From: Butyricimonas virosa
Lineage (GTDB): Bacteria; Bacteroidota; Bacteroidia; Bacteroidales; Marinifilaceae
Direction of reading: 5' to 3'
NCBI RefSeq assembly: GCF_025148635.1
Contig: NZ_CP102269.1
Span: 2,852,001 to 2,916,000, forward strand
DNA length: 64,000 nt
Shown here: positions 43,019 through 52,639 of the stretch, piece by piece
Numbering within the stretch: position 1 is the stretch's first letter
Layout of the letters: each line of letters opens with the position of its first letter
Translations under genes and position numbers: made by a program
The notes under the pieces: model-generated
What the model was told of the DNA's origin: nothing
Seen by the model: only the letters and a program-made list of their open reading frames with translations
The model's database searches: none

Positions 43019-43045
43019 TACAATATTTGTATAAAGGGAATTGTC

Positions 43046-46000
43046 ATGTCGACGAAAAATGTTTTGCGGATAAGCTTATTGTTTATTTGTTGTTGTCATG
43101 TTTTTTTGACAAAAGCGAATATCCATGATCGAGGGTATATATTAATTCTGAATTCTTATGCAGAATCTGACGTGTGGGCAAACCACGCTATCGACAGTAT
43201 ACGGAAAGATCATTCGATAAAAGAAGATATTTGGGTTGAATCCTTGGACATGCTTTTGGTGGATAGTATGGCGGGATTGCAGAAAAGGAAGGATTATATT
43301 TTGGCAAAATATGATACTGCTCCCAGGTGTATTGTCATGTTGGGAAATAGTATCTGGTGCGTGTTCGAGGATGTTTTTAAAGGAATCTGGAAAGATATTC
43401 CTGTTATTCTTTGTGTGCGGGAAGATTATGTCAGTCCGTTGGATGTCATGTTGAAAAGAGAAGAGATCAACCCGAAGGATATTATCCCTTTACAGGATAA
43501 ATTGAACGGATTAAACATTACTCTTATCGAGTGTCCCGTTTATATCCGTGAAACGATAGACGAAATGAAACGATTACTCCCGAACATGAAGAAGATTGTC
43601 TTGATATCGGATAGACACTACGTGAGTGCGCAGATACGGGAGAAAATGAGACACGTGTGCGAGACATATTTTCCGGATTTGGATGTGTCTTATTTTATTG
43701 AAGGGCAGATAAATATGGATCAAATGCTGGATTCCATTTATTCATATGACGTGAATGAGGTCGGGTTACTTTATTTTTCATGGGTCCAACGTAAGGAAAT
43801 TGCCGGAAATAAATATTTGTCCACGAACAACCATAAAGCTATCAGTTATTTCGATAATCACCCGGTCTTCACGTTGGAAGATAATGGAATCTATGACGGG
43901 GATATGGCTGGAGGATATTTCTACTTGGGCAAAGATTTTGCACATACGGTCATGCGGACGTTAAGGGAGGTCTTGGATGGAAAGGAGGCAAAAGATATTC
44001 CTTTGCAAGTGGCGGGAAAACCGAATTATTATCTCTCTTATCCGATTCTTCAGAAGGTTGGAATCCCGACTTCTTTGTATCCGGATAATGCGGTTTATTT
44101 ATTTGCTCCGGAAGGATTTTGGGAGCAGGCTCGTTATATGTTACTAGCCATTATCGTATTACTATTTATCACGTATCTGTTATGGATACGGTTACGGTTG
44201 TTGAAAAAAGAGAGAGTGTTACACGATCGGGAGTTGGTTCTTTTGGAAAAATATAAAGCGCTTTTCACGAATATGCCGTTGGCTTACATGAAACATCGGT
44301 TGATTTATAATGCCAAAGGGGATGTCGTGGATTATCAAGTGGAAGAAGTAAACCCGATGTTTGAAGAATGTTTTGCCAAAGCGGAGAAGGTGGTAGGTAA
44401 AAAAGGTAGTGAATTACGGGGAAGTCGATATAACGAGTTCGTCGTGTTGTACAAAAAAATGTTTATCGAGAAAAAGTCATTTACCTTTGAATATTATTAC
44501 AGTGCAACACAGAAATACTATGAAATAATAAATATCGCATCCACGGAACAAGGAATGGTCGATATTTTTTGCGTGGACGTTACTGATTTGCGGAAAACAA
44601 GATCCATGTTGGAATCTGTGAACTATAAATTGTCAATGGCTCTTGACGTGGCGAATATAACTCCTTGGCGTTGGGATTTGGAAAGACATACCGTCTTGTG
44701 TGATGTGAATCGTCCGATTGAACTAAAACATTGTACTGATAATGAGGATTCTTTAGCGGTTCCTGAAGAACAGTATTTTTCAAAGATACACAAAGACGAT
44801 CGGGAACGTGTAAAAGCGGCTTATTCGGCTTTAATTGCCGGGAAAGTAGCCAAGATCAGGGAGGAATACCGGGTATTGGATAAAAGAGAACATCATTATT
44901 CTTACGAATGGGTAGAGGCTCAGGCTACCGTGGATCAGTGGGATAAAAATGGGAAACCTTTATCTTTGGTGGGATCTTCGGTTGTGATTACCACTCGAAA
45001 ACAGATGGAACTGGCTTTGCGTGATGCGAAAGAATATGCGGAAGAATCCAACCGGTTAAAATCAGCCTTTCTTGCTAACATGAGTCACGAAATTCGTACC
45101 CCGTTGAATGCTATCGTCGGATTCTCTAATATATTGGCATCGACGGAAGCTGAAGAGGAAAAACGGGAATACATTAATATTATCGAGAATAATAACACCT
45201 TACTTTTGCAATTAATTAGTGATATTCTTGATCTTTCCAAAATTGAGTCCGGTTCGATGGAGTTTGCTTATTCGGAATTTGACTTGAACGCTTTGATGCG
45301 AGGATTAGAACAAACCTCTTGTTTACGACTGACTTCCGCAAAGGTCGAAATTGAATTTGACGAGTATCTTCCGGAATGTTATATCCGTTCAGAGAAAAAT
45401 CGATTAACACAAGTGATTACCAATCTGCTCAATAATGCGATAAAATTCACGAAAGAAGGAACGATTCGTTTCGGTTATCATCTTTTGGAGAAAGACTCTC
45501 TTTATTTTTATGTGTCTGACACGGGATGTGGTATTGATGCAGATAAAAAAGACGCTGTGTTTGAACGATTCGTGAAGTTGAACAATTTTGCACAGGGAAC
45601 AGGGCTTGGCTTGTCTATCTGTAAGACGATCGTGGAACGGATGGGCGGTAAAATCGGGGTGGAATCGGAAGTAGGACAAGGAACAACTTTTTGGTTTACG
45701 ATTCCTTACGTGGCTGTAAAATTGCATTGTCAAGAAATAAAGGAAGAGAAAATCGTTCAGCAAGTAGTCGAGAAAAATAAACTTAAGATACTGGTTGCTG
45801 AAGATAATCCGAGTAATTACATGCTTTTTGAATCCATATTGAAAAAGGATTATCAATTGATACACGCGTGGAATGGCCGGGAGGCCGTTGAATTGTTTAA
45901 AGAGCACGATCCACATTTAGTTTTAATGGATATAAATATGCCGGAGTTGAATGGTTTTCAAGCCGTGCAGGAAATCCGCAAGATTTCCTGCACGGTTCCC

Positions 46001-46150
46001 GTGATTGCGGTTACAGCCTATGCTTATGCCTCTGATGAAGAGAAAATCATGGCCAGCGGGTTTGACGGCTACACGGCAAAACCGATTAATGCAAATTTAT
46101 TAAGGAGTAAAATTATCGCTTTGTTGGAGAAACATCTTATTTTACTCTAG
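43046..46150 (+). CDS. Hybrid sensor histidine kinase/response regulator
   Basis: This 1034-residue signalling protein has a signal peptide, a periplasmic sensor of about 320 residues resembling ABC-type substrate-binding folds (YILILNSYAESDVWANHAIDS), one transmembrane helix (about 368-388, YMLLAIIVLLFITYLLWI), two PAS-like regions (about 400-650), a HisKA domain with phospho-accepting H681 in NMSHEIRTPLN, an ATPase domain (NLLNNAIKFTKEG, DTGCGID, GTGLGLSICK) and a C-terminal receiver with D962 in LMDINMP. The receiver has no output domain, so a further phosphotransfer partner is expected and is not in the window. It lacks the Y_Y_Y/beta-propeller sensor of the classical hybrid two-component systems that control polysaccharide loci. 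GGGAA precedes the ATG. Confidence 0.93.
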   Translation: MSTKNVLRISLLFICCCHVFLTKANIHDRGYILILNSYAESDVWANHAIDSIRKDHSIKEDIWVESLDMLLVDSMAGLQKRKDYILAKYDTAPRCIVMLGNSIWCVFEDVFKGIWKDIPVILCVREDYVSPLDVMLKREEINPKDIIPLQDKLNGLNITLIECPVYIRETIDEMKRLLPNMKKIVLISDRHYVSAQIREKMRHVCETYFPDLDVSYFIEGQINMDQMLDSIYSYDVNEVGLLYFSWVQRKEIAGNKYLSTNNHKAISYFDNHPVFTLEDNGIYDGDMAGGYFYLGKDFAHTVMRTLREVLDGKEAKDIPLQVAGKPNYYLSYPILQKVGIPTSLYPDNAVYLFAPEGFWEQARYMLLAIIVLLFITYLLWIRLRLLKKERVLHDRELVLLEKYKALFTNMPLAYMKHRLIYNAKGDVVDYQVEEVNPMFEECFAKAEKVVGKKGSELRGSRYNEFVVLYKKMFIEKKSFTFEYYYSATQKYYEIINIASTEQGMVDIFCVDVTDLRKTRSMLESVNYKLSMALDVANITPWRWDLERHTVLCDVNRPIELKHCTDNEDSLAVPEEQYFSKIHKDDRERVKAAYSALIAGKVAKIREEYRVLDKREHHYSYEWVEAQATVDQWDKNGKPLSLVGSSVVITTRKQMELALRDAKEYAEESNRLKSAFLANMSHEIRTPLNAIVGFSNILASTEAEEEKREYINIIENNNTLLLQLISDILDLSKIESGSMEFAYSEFDLNALMRGLEQTSCLRLTSAKVEIEFDEYLPECYIRSEKNRLTQVITNLLNNAIKFTKEGTIRFGYHLLEKDSLYFYVSDTGCGIDADKKDAVFERFVKLNNFAQGTGLGLSICKTIVERMGGKIGVESEVGQGTTFWFTIPYVAVKLHCQEIKEEKIVQQVVEKNKLKILVAEDNPSNYMLFESILKKDYQLIHAWNGREAVELFKEHDPHLVLMDINMPELNGFQAVQEIRKISCTVPVIAVTAYAYASDEEKIMASGFDGYTAKPINANLLRSKIIALLEKHLILL

Positions 46151-46152
46151 TG

Positions 46153-47166
46153 ATGTTGCTAAAGGCCTGTATCGAGATATTTTTATTGTGTGTCTCCTGT
46201 GTTTCATATGCCCAGATGGGGATGCGGGAACGAGTCGTGTTTTATAATACGGAAAATTTATTTGACACCCGAAACGACACGCTGACGGCAGATGACGATT
46301 TTACTCCCCGGGGAAAACAGCATTGGAATCGGGAACGTTATACCCGAAAGTTACTCAATATCTCGAAAGTGTTAAACGGTCTCGGGGCGGGAAAGTTTCC
46401 GCTACTCATCGGCTTGAGCGAGGTGGAGAATCGGAATGTTGTTTCAGACTTGGTAAACAAAACGGTGTTGGCGGATGGTAATTATAGTATTGTACATGCC
46501 GACTCCCCGGATACAAGGGGAATTGATGTTGCTTTACTCTACCGGAAAGATTCATTTCGGCTATTGCATAACGCTTTCTTTCCTGTCCACTTAAAAAGCG
46601 GGGAGGCCACCCGGGATATACTTTATTGTGAGGGTATATTGGCCCCAAACGATACTCTTCATGTTTTTGTTTGTCATTTCCCTTCTATGCGTGGTGGGGA
46701 GGCGAAAAGTGAATGGAAACGGGTAAAAGCAGCATCCGTCGTAAGGCAGAAGGTGGATTCTATACAGGATATTCATCCCCGAGCCATGATTTTGATTTTG
46801 GGAGATTTGAACGGACGGGCGAATACATCTGCGCAAAAGACATTGAAAACTCGAAATCCGGAATCCGGGACAATTGAATCTGAAAACTTTTACAACACCG
46901 GGTATTACTTGCTAGGAAAAAACTATGGTAGTTATCGTTACAAGGGAGAGTGGCAGACGCTGGATCACATCATCGTTTCCGGGAACCTGTTGAACGGGGA
47001 AGCTGGTTTGCAGGTGTCCCGAAGAATGGGTATCTATGATGCGGATTTTCTACTTGAAGAAGAGCGAGGGACTTTCGGTGTTCGTCCGAAACCGACCTAT
47101 CGGGGGCCTCACTACATTGGAGGATACAGTGATCATCTTCCGGTCTTCATCGATTTAAAGAAATAA
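46153..47166 (+). CDS. Endonuclease/exonuclease/phosphatase-family secreted protein
   Basis: The product, about 337 residues, has a signal peptide (MLLKACIEIFLLCVSCVSYAQ) and the EEP fold: FYNTENLFDTRND, the metal-binding glutamate in LLIGLSEVENR, ILGDLNGRANTSAQ and the C-terminal catalytic GYSDHLPVFIDL. Bacteroidota secrete several such proteins; substrates may be nucleic acids, phospholipids or sugar phosphates and cannot be chosen here. The start overlaps the kinase stop (TAGTGATG): GTG at 46150 or ATG at 46153. The overlap means it is translationally coupled to the hybrid kinase. Confidence 0.9.
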   Translation: MLLKACIEIFLLCVSCVSYAQMGMRERVVFYNTENLFDTRNDTLTADDDFTPRGKQHWNRERYTRKLLNISKVLNGLGAGKFPLLIGLSEVENRNVVSDLVNKTVLADGNYSIVHADSPDTRGIDVALLYRKDSFRLLHNAFFPVHLKSGEATRDILYCEGILAPNDTLHVFVCHFPSMRGGEAKSEWKRVKAASVVRQKVDSIQDIHPRAMILILGDLNGRANTSAQKTLKTRNPESGTIESENFYNTGYYLLGKNYGSYRYKGEWQTLDHIIVSGNLLNGEAGLQVSRRMGIYDADFLLEEERGTFGVRPKPTYRGPHYIGGYSDHLPVFIDLKK

Positions 47167-47302
47167 TTGCTGTTTTACAATAAAAAGATTACTTTTGTGG
47201 CAAAATTCATAGAACAAGATATGGACGACTATCATCAACAGTATTAATCTGAATAGGGGTTCTCGATAAATGCCTCTATTCATAAATTGAAGGAGGATTA
47301 TT

Positions 47303-48229
47303 ATGAGAACTTTCCTAATGGGTAAAGTAGGGTTCGTGGAAAAGAAAGTATGGGAACCCAATTGCTGGATTAATGTTGTTTCACCCACTCAGGACGATCT
47401 TCGCTACCTGATCGACGAAATGGGAGTTCCGGAGGCTTTTATAGATGACGTTGAAGACGTGGACGAGCGTTCCCGTTTGGAAGTAGAGGATGGATGGACG
47501 CTGATGATCCTGCGTATTCCCTTTAAGTCGGTAGATACAAGTATTCCTTTCATCACAGTGCCTTTGGGGATTATCGTGAAGGAGGATATGTTCGTAACCG
47601 TGTGCTATTACGAGACAGAAATGATACCTGATTTCATCAATTACGTGATTCGTAAAAACTTGGAGATTGCCAATAATTGGGATCTTGTTTTCCGTTTGTT
47701 TCTTTCTGCCTCCGTGTGGTATTTGAAATACTTGAAACAAATCAACGCCCAAATGCACATGGCAGAGGTCGAATTGGAACGTTCCATCCGGAATGAAGAA
47801 TTACAACGGTTGCTGAAAATCGAGAAATCGTTGGTATTCTTTATCACTTCTTTGCGTGGGAATGACAACTTGTTGATCAAAATGAAGACCTTGAAAGTGC
47901 AGCGGCAATTCTTCGACGAGGATTTGGTGGAGGACGTGGAGATCGAATTGCGGCAAGCTCAGGATTCGGCCCGTATTTATAGTGATATTTTAAGCGGTAC
48001 AATGGATGCCTACGCTTCGGTGATTTCCAATAATTTGAATATCGTGATGAAACGGATGACGTCCATCTCGATTATATTAATGTTACCGACCTTGATTGCT
48101 AGTTTGTACGGGATGAATGTTCCGAACTCTTTGGAGGAAAATCCTTATGGATTTTTGATCGTGATTGTTATCTCGATACTCTTTTCCGTGTTTGGTTTCA
48201 TCGTGTTTAAATGGCGCCATTGGTTTTAA
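47303..48229 (+). CDS. corA: CorA-family magnesium/divalent-cation channel
   Basis: This 308-residue protein forms a pentameric inner-membrane channel for Mg2+ (or Co2+/Ni2+). The large cytoplasmic N-terminal domain ends in a long helix (about 170-250). Two C-terminal transmembrane helices follow, with the signature YGMNVP directly after the first (SISIILMLPTLIASLYGMNVPNS) and the second in FLIVIVISILFSVFGFIVF, ending in the basic KWRHWF. GGAGGA lies 8 bp before the ATG at 47303, an unusually good ribosome-binding site for this phylum. Confidence 0.93.
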   Translation: MRTFLMGKVGFVEKKVWEPNCWINVVSPTQDDLRYLIDEMGVPEAFIDDVEDVDERSRLEVEDGWTLMILRIPFKSVDTSIPFITVPLGIIVKEDMFVTVCYYETEMIPDFINYVIRKNLEIANNWDLVFRLFLSASVWYLKYLKQINAQMHMAEVELERSIRNEELQRLLKIEKSLVFFITSLRGNDNLLIKMKTLKVQRQFFDEDLVEDVEIELRQAQDSARIYSDILSGTMDAYASVISNNLNIVMKRMTSISIILMLPTLIASLYGMNVPNSLEENPYGFLIVIVISILFSVFGFIVFKWRHWF

Positions 48230-48380
48230 ATAAAATATCTAAAACATCTCGTTATTTTAACAAACTATTAACGGTTTGTTGATAAACTTTTGGGGATATT
48301 TGATGTCATAACAACAGTGTTGTGAATACTTGTCTAAGCTTTGCTGAAACAGGCATTTTTGGTATGTAATGATTTAAAAT

Positions 48381-49457
48381 ATGAACAAAGGTTTAAAGAG
48401 AGTTTTACAAATTGGAATTCCGGTCGTGATCGTGGGAGCAATCGTGATCCCTCGTTTGGATTTTTCTTCGGATAAAGAGATGTCAACCCCGACAACAGCT
48501 CCCAAGGCGACTAACCGGGGGGCTTTACCGGTATCGGGGATCGTGGCATCTATGTCAACTTCCGGTAATGGAATTCCCGTAACGGGATTATTGGTTGCAA
48601 ATGAAGAAGTCGAACTGGTTTCGGAAACAGCCGGTAAAGTTGTGAAGATCGCTTTTGAAGAAGGGACGTTGGTGAAGAAAGGAACCTTGTTAGTGAAAGT
48701 GGATGATTCGGATTTGCAGGCTCAACTCGCTCGTGCCGAATTCCAAAAAGAATTATTGGCAGCCAAATTGGAAAGACAGCGGATACTATTAAAGCGGGAA
48801 TCCATCAGCGTGGAAGAATTCCAGCAGTTGGAGACCGAGTACAATATGAATCTGGCTGATATTGAATTATTAAAGGTTAAAATTGCTCGAACTGAAATCC
48901 GGGCTCCTTTTGACGGTCGAATGGGATTTCGTTTCGTGAGTGAGGGGAGTTACTTGCAACCGAGTACTAAGGTGTCCACGATTGTTGATAATTCTTATTT
49001 AAAAATTGAATTTTCTATTCCTGAAAAATATATTGACCTGCCTTTAGTGGGTAGAAAACTTACTTTCCAACCTAGCGGGATGGAACATCAGATCGAGGCA
49101 GAAGTGTATGCTGTTGATCCACAGGCGGACGTGGCTACTCATACCATAAATCTGCGGGCTCGTTACCGGAATACTAAAAATTTGGTAGCGGGAATGTTCG
49201 TGAAGGGGGAGTTGATGACAGCTGAGAATTTGAAATATATACTTGTTCCGACAGAGGCCGTCGTGCCGGAGATGGACGGGAAACGTTTGTGGGTAGTAAA
49301 AAATAGAAAAGCTACCAGCGTACCCGTGCAAACAGACAGTAGGGATTCCCAATTCGTGGAAGTAACTTCCGGAATACAGGTGGGTGACACCGTGTTAACG
49401 GGAGGCTTGATGCAATTGCGTGAGGGAATGATCGTGAATGTCAAGTTGAATAAATAG
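48381..49457 (+). CDS. RND efflux periplasmic adaptor (MFP)
   Basis: The 358-residue membrane-fusion protein links the RND pump to its outer-membrane channel. It has an N-terminal membrane segment (about 10-26), a lipoyl/barrel-sandwich region (VELVSETAGKVVKIAFEEGTLVKKG), a helical hairpin (QLARAEFQKELLAAKLERQ ... ARTEIRAPFDGRMGFR) and beta-barrel and membrane-proximal domains. It is the first gene of a three-gene pump operon with the permease and TolC-type protein. The 150-bp upstream region has small inverted repeats (AACAAAC/GTTTGTT at 48259-48280) that might be an operator, but no regulator gene is adjacent. Confidence 0.93.
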   Translation: MNKGLKRVLQIGIPVVIVGAIVIPRLDFSSDKEMSTPTTAPKATNRGALPVSGIVASMSTSGNGIPVTGLLVANEEVELVSETAGKVVKIAFEEGTLVKKGTLLVKVDDSDLQAQLARAEFQKELLAAKLERQRILLKRESISVEEFQQLETEYNMNLADIELLKVKIARTEIRAPFDGRMGFRFVSEGSYLQPSTKVSTIVDNSYLKIEFSIPEKYIDLPLVGRKLTFQPSGMEHQIEAEVYAVDPQADVATHTINLRARYRNTKNLVAGMFVKGELMTAENLKYILVPTEAVVPEMDGKRLWVVKNRKATSVPVQTDSRDSQFVEVTSGIQVGDTVLTGGLMQLREGMIVNVKLNK

Positions 49458-49550
49458 AGAAAAAGTTTAGAGTTTAAAATTTAGAGTTTCAGGTAATGTA
49501 GAGTTTAGAATTTAAAATCTAAAATCATAAATCTAAAATTAATCAGTGGT

Positions 49551-52500
49551 ATGAGTTTATCTTCAACCTGTATAAAGCGTCCGGTGCTGGCAACCGTGTT
49601 AAACTTGATTTTGGTCATTGTCGGTTCTATCGGGTTGCTATATTTAGGCGTGCGTGACTACCCTAGCGTGGACCCCCCGGTAATATCCGTGTCGACCTCG
49701 TTCGTGGGGGCTAACGCCGATGTTATTGAAACACAAATTACCGAGCCTTTGGAGTCGGCCATTAATGGTATACAGGGAATCCGTTCGTTAAGTAGTACGA
49801 GCCGTGATGGACAAAGCCGGATCACGATAGAATTCGAATTAAGCGTGGATTTGGAAACGGCAGCTAATGACGTCCGGGACAAAGTTTCCGGAACGTTACG
49901 TCGGTTACCGCAGGATATAGATCCCCCGACCGTGTACAAGGCAGATGCGGATGCTCAACCTATTTTTGCTGTTTCTTTGCGTAGTGGTCAACGTTCGTTG
50001 ATTGATCTGAGCGGATATGCCGAACGCTATTACAAAGAACGGTTACAGACCATCCCCGGCGTGAGTAGCGTGGATATTTGGGGAGAAAAACGTTATTCCG
50101 TGCGTTTGCGTATGGACCCGGCTTTACTGGCAGCACATCGGTTGACCCCGATGGACGTGCAGTCTGCCGTTGAAAAAGAGAATATCGAATTACCTTCCGG
50201 GCGAGTGGAAGGAGACAATACCGAGTTGACAATTCGTACTTTGGGACGATTAATGTCTATCGAGGATTTCAACAATCTGGTCATTTCGAGAGAAGGATCA
50301 AAAATTGTCCGTTTTAAAGATATTGGTGTGGCGGAAGTGGATGCCGAGAACACCCGGAGTATAGCCAAACGTAACGGCCTTCCCATGGTGATGTGTGCTT
50401 TGATTCCCCAGCCGGGAGCAAACTACATTGATATTGCAGACCGGGCTTATCTCGTGATGCAGGATTTGGAAAAGGACCTGCCGGAAGATATTGATGCCAC
50501 GATAGCTTTCGACAACACGGTATTCATCCGGAGTTCAATCAACGAGGTGGAGGACACGATTTTCGAGGCTTTCCTCTTGGTTGTTTTGATCATTTTCCTT
50601 TTCTTGCGGAGTTGGCGGACGACGTTAATTCCTGTTCTGGCAATCCCCGTGTCATTGATTGCATCCTTTTTCATTATGTACGTGGCCGGGTTTACCATCA
50701 ATATATTGACCTTGCTGGCTGTCGTGCTGGCCATCGGTTTGGTGGTTGATGATGCTATTGTGGTCATGGAGAATATATTCACGAAAATAGAGCAAGGAAT
50801 GTCCCCGTTGCAGGCGGGATTCAAAGGATCAAACGAGATATTTTTTGCCGTTATCGCGACAACAGTGGTGTTGGTGGCCGTGTTCTTCCCGATCGTTTTC
50901 TTGGAAGGAACCACGGGGCGTTTGTTCCGTGAATTTAGTGTGGTGATTGCCGGAGCCGTAGTGGTTTCCTCTTTCGTGGCGTTGACATTTACACCGATGA
51001 TCTCCACGAAATTATTGACCCGGAATGCCACGCAAAACTGGTTTTACCGGAAAACAGAACCTTTTTTCGAGGGAATGAACCGGGTGTACCGTCGTTGGTT
51101 ACAGCGATTCTTGAAAGTCCGTTATTGGTCAATCATTATACTCGGGGCTTCCGGTGTAGCTATTTATTTCCTGTGGTTATTGATTCCCTCGGAAATGGCA
51201 CCTTTGGAGGACCGTTCGAATATTCGTTTGAATTCTGTCGCTCCGGAAGGAGCTACCTACGAGTATATGGCCCGTTACGCGGATGAAATTTCAACCTTTG
51301 TGGAACAAACCGTGCCGGAACAAGAGAAAGTGATTCAATTCATCGGGGGAGGACAAACAAACCGTGCAAGTTTACAATTATGGTTGGTTGATGCAGACAA
51401 GCGGAAACGGACTCAACAGGAGATTGCCGACGAGTTAGCTATAGACGTGCGTCAGTTTACAGGAGGCCGAACGTTGGTTTCCCAGCAACAGACCTTCGGT
51501 GGCCGGCGGGGAGGACTTCCGGTGGAATACGTAATCCAAGCGAAAAATCTGGATGATTTGAAGGCGATATTACCTATTTTCATGGACGAGGTGAACAAGA
51601 GTTCGGTATTTTCGGCATCTGATTTGAATTTGAAGTTCACGAAACCGGAGTTGACCATTAATATTGATCGGGACAAGGCTGCCAGTATGGGGGTTTCCGT
51701 GCAGGATATTGCCAGAACACTTCAGTTGACCATGAGTGAGCAACGGGTGGGTTACTACATCATGAATGGAAAACAGTACCAGATACTTTCCCAGTTGGAG
51801 CGTCAAGATCGAAACAAACCGAGTGACTTGAAAGGAATATACGTGCGGAATAACAATGGCGACTTGATTCATCTGGATAATCTGATCACAACGTCCGAAA
51901 GTTCCATGCCGCCACAGTTATATCGTTATGACCGTTTCGTGTCGGCAACCGTTTCTGCCGGACTGGCAAAAGGCGTGACCCTTTCTCAAGGACTGGAAGA
52001 GATGGATCGTATTGCAGGAGAGGTATTGAGCGATGACTTTAAAACCACGTTATCTGGAACGTCCAAGGACTTCGTGGAAAGTTCTTCCAGTTTGATGTTC
52101 GCTTTCATGTTGGCGTTGGTATTTATTTATTTGGTACTTGCTGCGCAGTTCGAAAGTTTCCGTGATCCGTTAATCATCATGTTTACCGTTCCGTTGGCAT
52201 TGATCGGGGCTATGGTTGCTTTGTGGTATTTTGGGCAGACCATGAACATTTTCAGCCAGATCGGTATCATCATGTTGGTCGGGTTGGTTTCGAAGAACGG
52301 TATCTTGATCGTGGAATTTGCCAACCAGCGTAAGTTAGCCGGTTTGTCCATGCGTGAGGCGATCGAGGATTCGGCCGTGTCTCGTTTACGTCCGATCCTG
52401 ATGACGAGTTTGTCTACCGTGTTAGGTATTCTTCCGATGGCAATGGCCACGGGTGCGGGAGCTGAGAGCCGTGTTGCCATGGGTATCGCTGTAGTGGGGG

Positions 52501-52601
52501 GTATGGTATGTTCCACCCTGTTGACACTTTTCGTGATCCCGGCTATTTACACTTACCTCTCCTCGAAAAAAGTAAAAATAATAGAAGAGATAGAAGATTG
52601 A
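49551..52601 (+). CDS. RND efflux permease, HAE1/AcrB type
   Basis: This 1016-residue inner-membrane proton-driven pump exports hydrophobic compounds or antibiotics. It has TM1 at about 13-31 with the typical SSTCIKRPVLATVLNLILV start, two periplasmic porter domains, and 12 transmembrane helices. The proton-relay aspartates are in TM4 (LAIGLVVDDAIVVMEN) and GRLFREFSVVIAGAVVVSS matches the conserved GxxFR region. It starts 93 bp after the adaptor stop; that gap is filled with AT-word repeats (49463-49541). Substrate range is not deducible. Confidence 0.95.
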   Translation: MSLSSTCIKRPVLATVLNLILVIVGSIGLLYLGVRDYPSVDPPVISVSTSFVGANADVIETQITEPLESAINGIQGIRSLSSTSRDGQSRITIEFELSVDLETAANDVRDKVSGTLRRLPQDIDPPTVYKADADAQPIFAVSLRSGQRSLIDLSGYAERYYKERLQTIPGVSSVDIWGEKRYSVRLRMDPALLAAHRLTPMDVQSAVEKENIELPSGRVEGDNTELTIRTLGRLMSIEDFNNLVISREGSKIVRFKDIGVAEVDAENTRSIAKRNGLPMVMCALIPQPGANYIDIADRAYLVMQDLEKDLPEDIDATIAFDNTVFIRSSINEVEDTIFEAFLLVVLIIFLFLRSWRTTLIPVLAIPVSLIASFFIMYVAGFTINILTLLAVVLAIGLVVDDAIVVMENIFTKIEQGMSPLQAGFKGSNEIFFAVIATTVVLVAVFFPIVFLEGTTGRLFREFSVVIAGAVVVSSFVALTFTPMISTKLLTRNATQNWFYRKTEPFFEGMNRVYRRWLQRFLKVRYWSIIILGASGVAIYFLWLLIPSEMAPLEDRSNIRLNSVAPEGATYEYMARYADEISTFVEQTVPEQEKVIQFIGGGQTNRASLQLWLVDADKRKRTQQEIADELAIDVRQFTGGRTLVSQQQTFGGRRGGLPVEYVIQAKNLDDLKAILPIFMDEVNKSSVFSASDLNLKFTKPELTINIDRDKAASMGVSVQDIARTLQLTMSEQRVGYYIMNGKQYQILSQLERQDRNKPSDLKGIYVRNNNGDLIHLDNLITTSESSMPPQLYRYDRFVSATVSAGLAKGVTLSQGLEEMDRIAGEVLSDDFKTTLSGTSKDFVESSSSLMFAFMLALVFIYLVLAAQFESFRDPLIIMFTVPLALIGAMVALWYFGQTMNIFSQIGIIMLVGLVSKNGILIVEFANQRKLAGLSMREAIEDSAVSRLRPILMTSLSTVLGILPMAMATGAGAESRVAMGIAVVGGMVCSTLLTLFVIPAIYTYLSSKKVKIIEEIED

Positions 52602-52639
52602 ATGAATTGAAAGATTTGCAAGTAGAATAAAGAATAACT

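Noticed and set aside
48259..48280. Operator for the RND efflux operon
   Set aside because: AACAAAC/GTTTGTT is a short inverted repeat in AT-rich DNA with no adjacent regulator gene; too weak to call.
50447..51031. 194-codon antisense ORF opposite the RND permease
   Set aside because: Threonine- and lysine-rich shadow of a conserved gene; no start signal.
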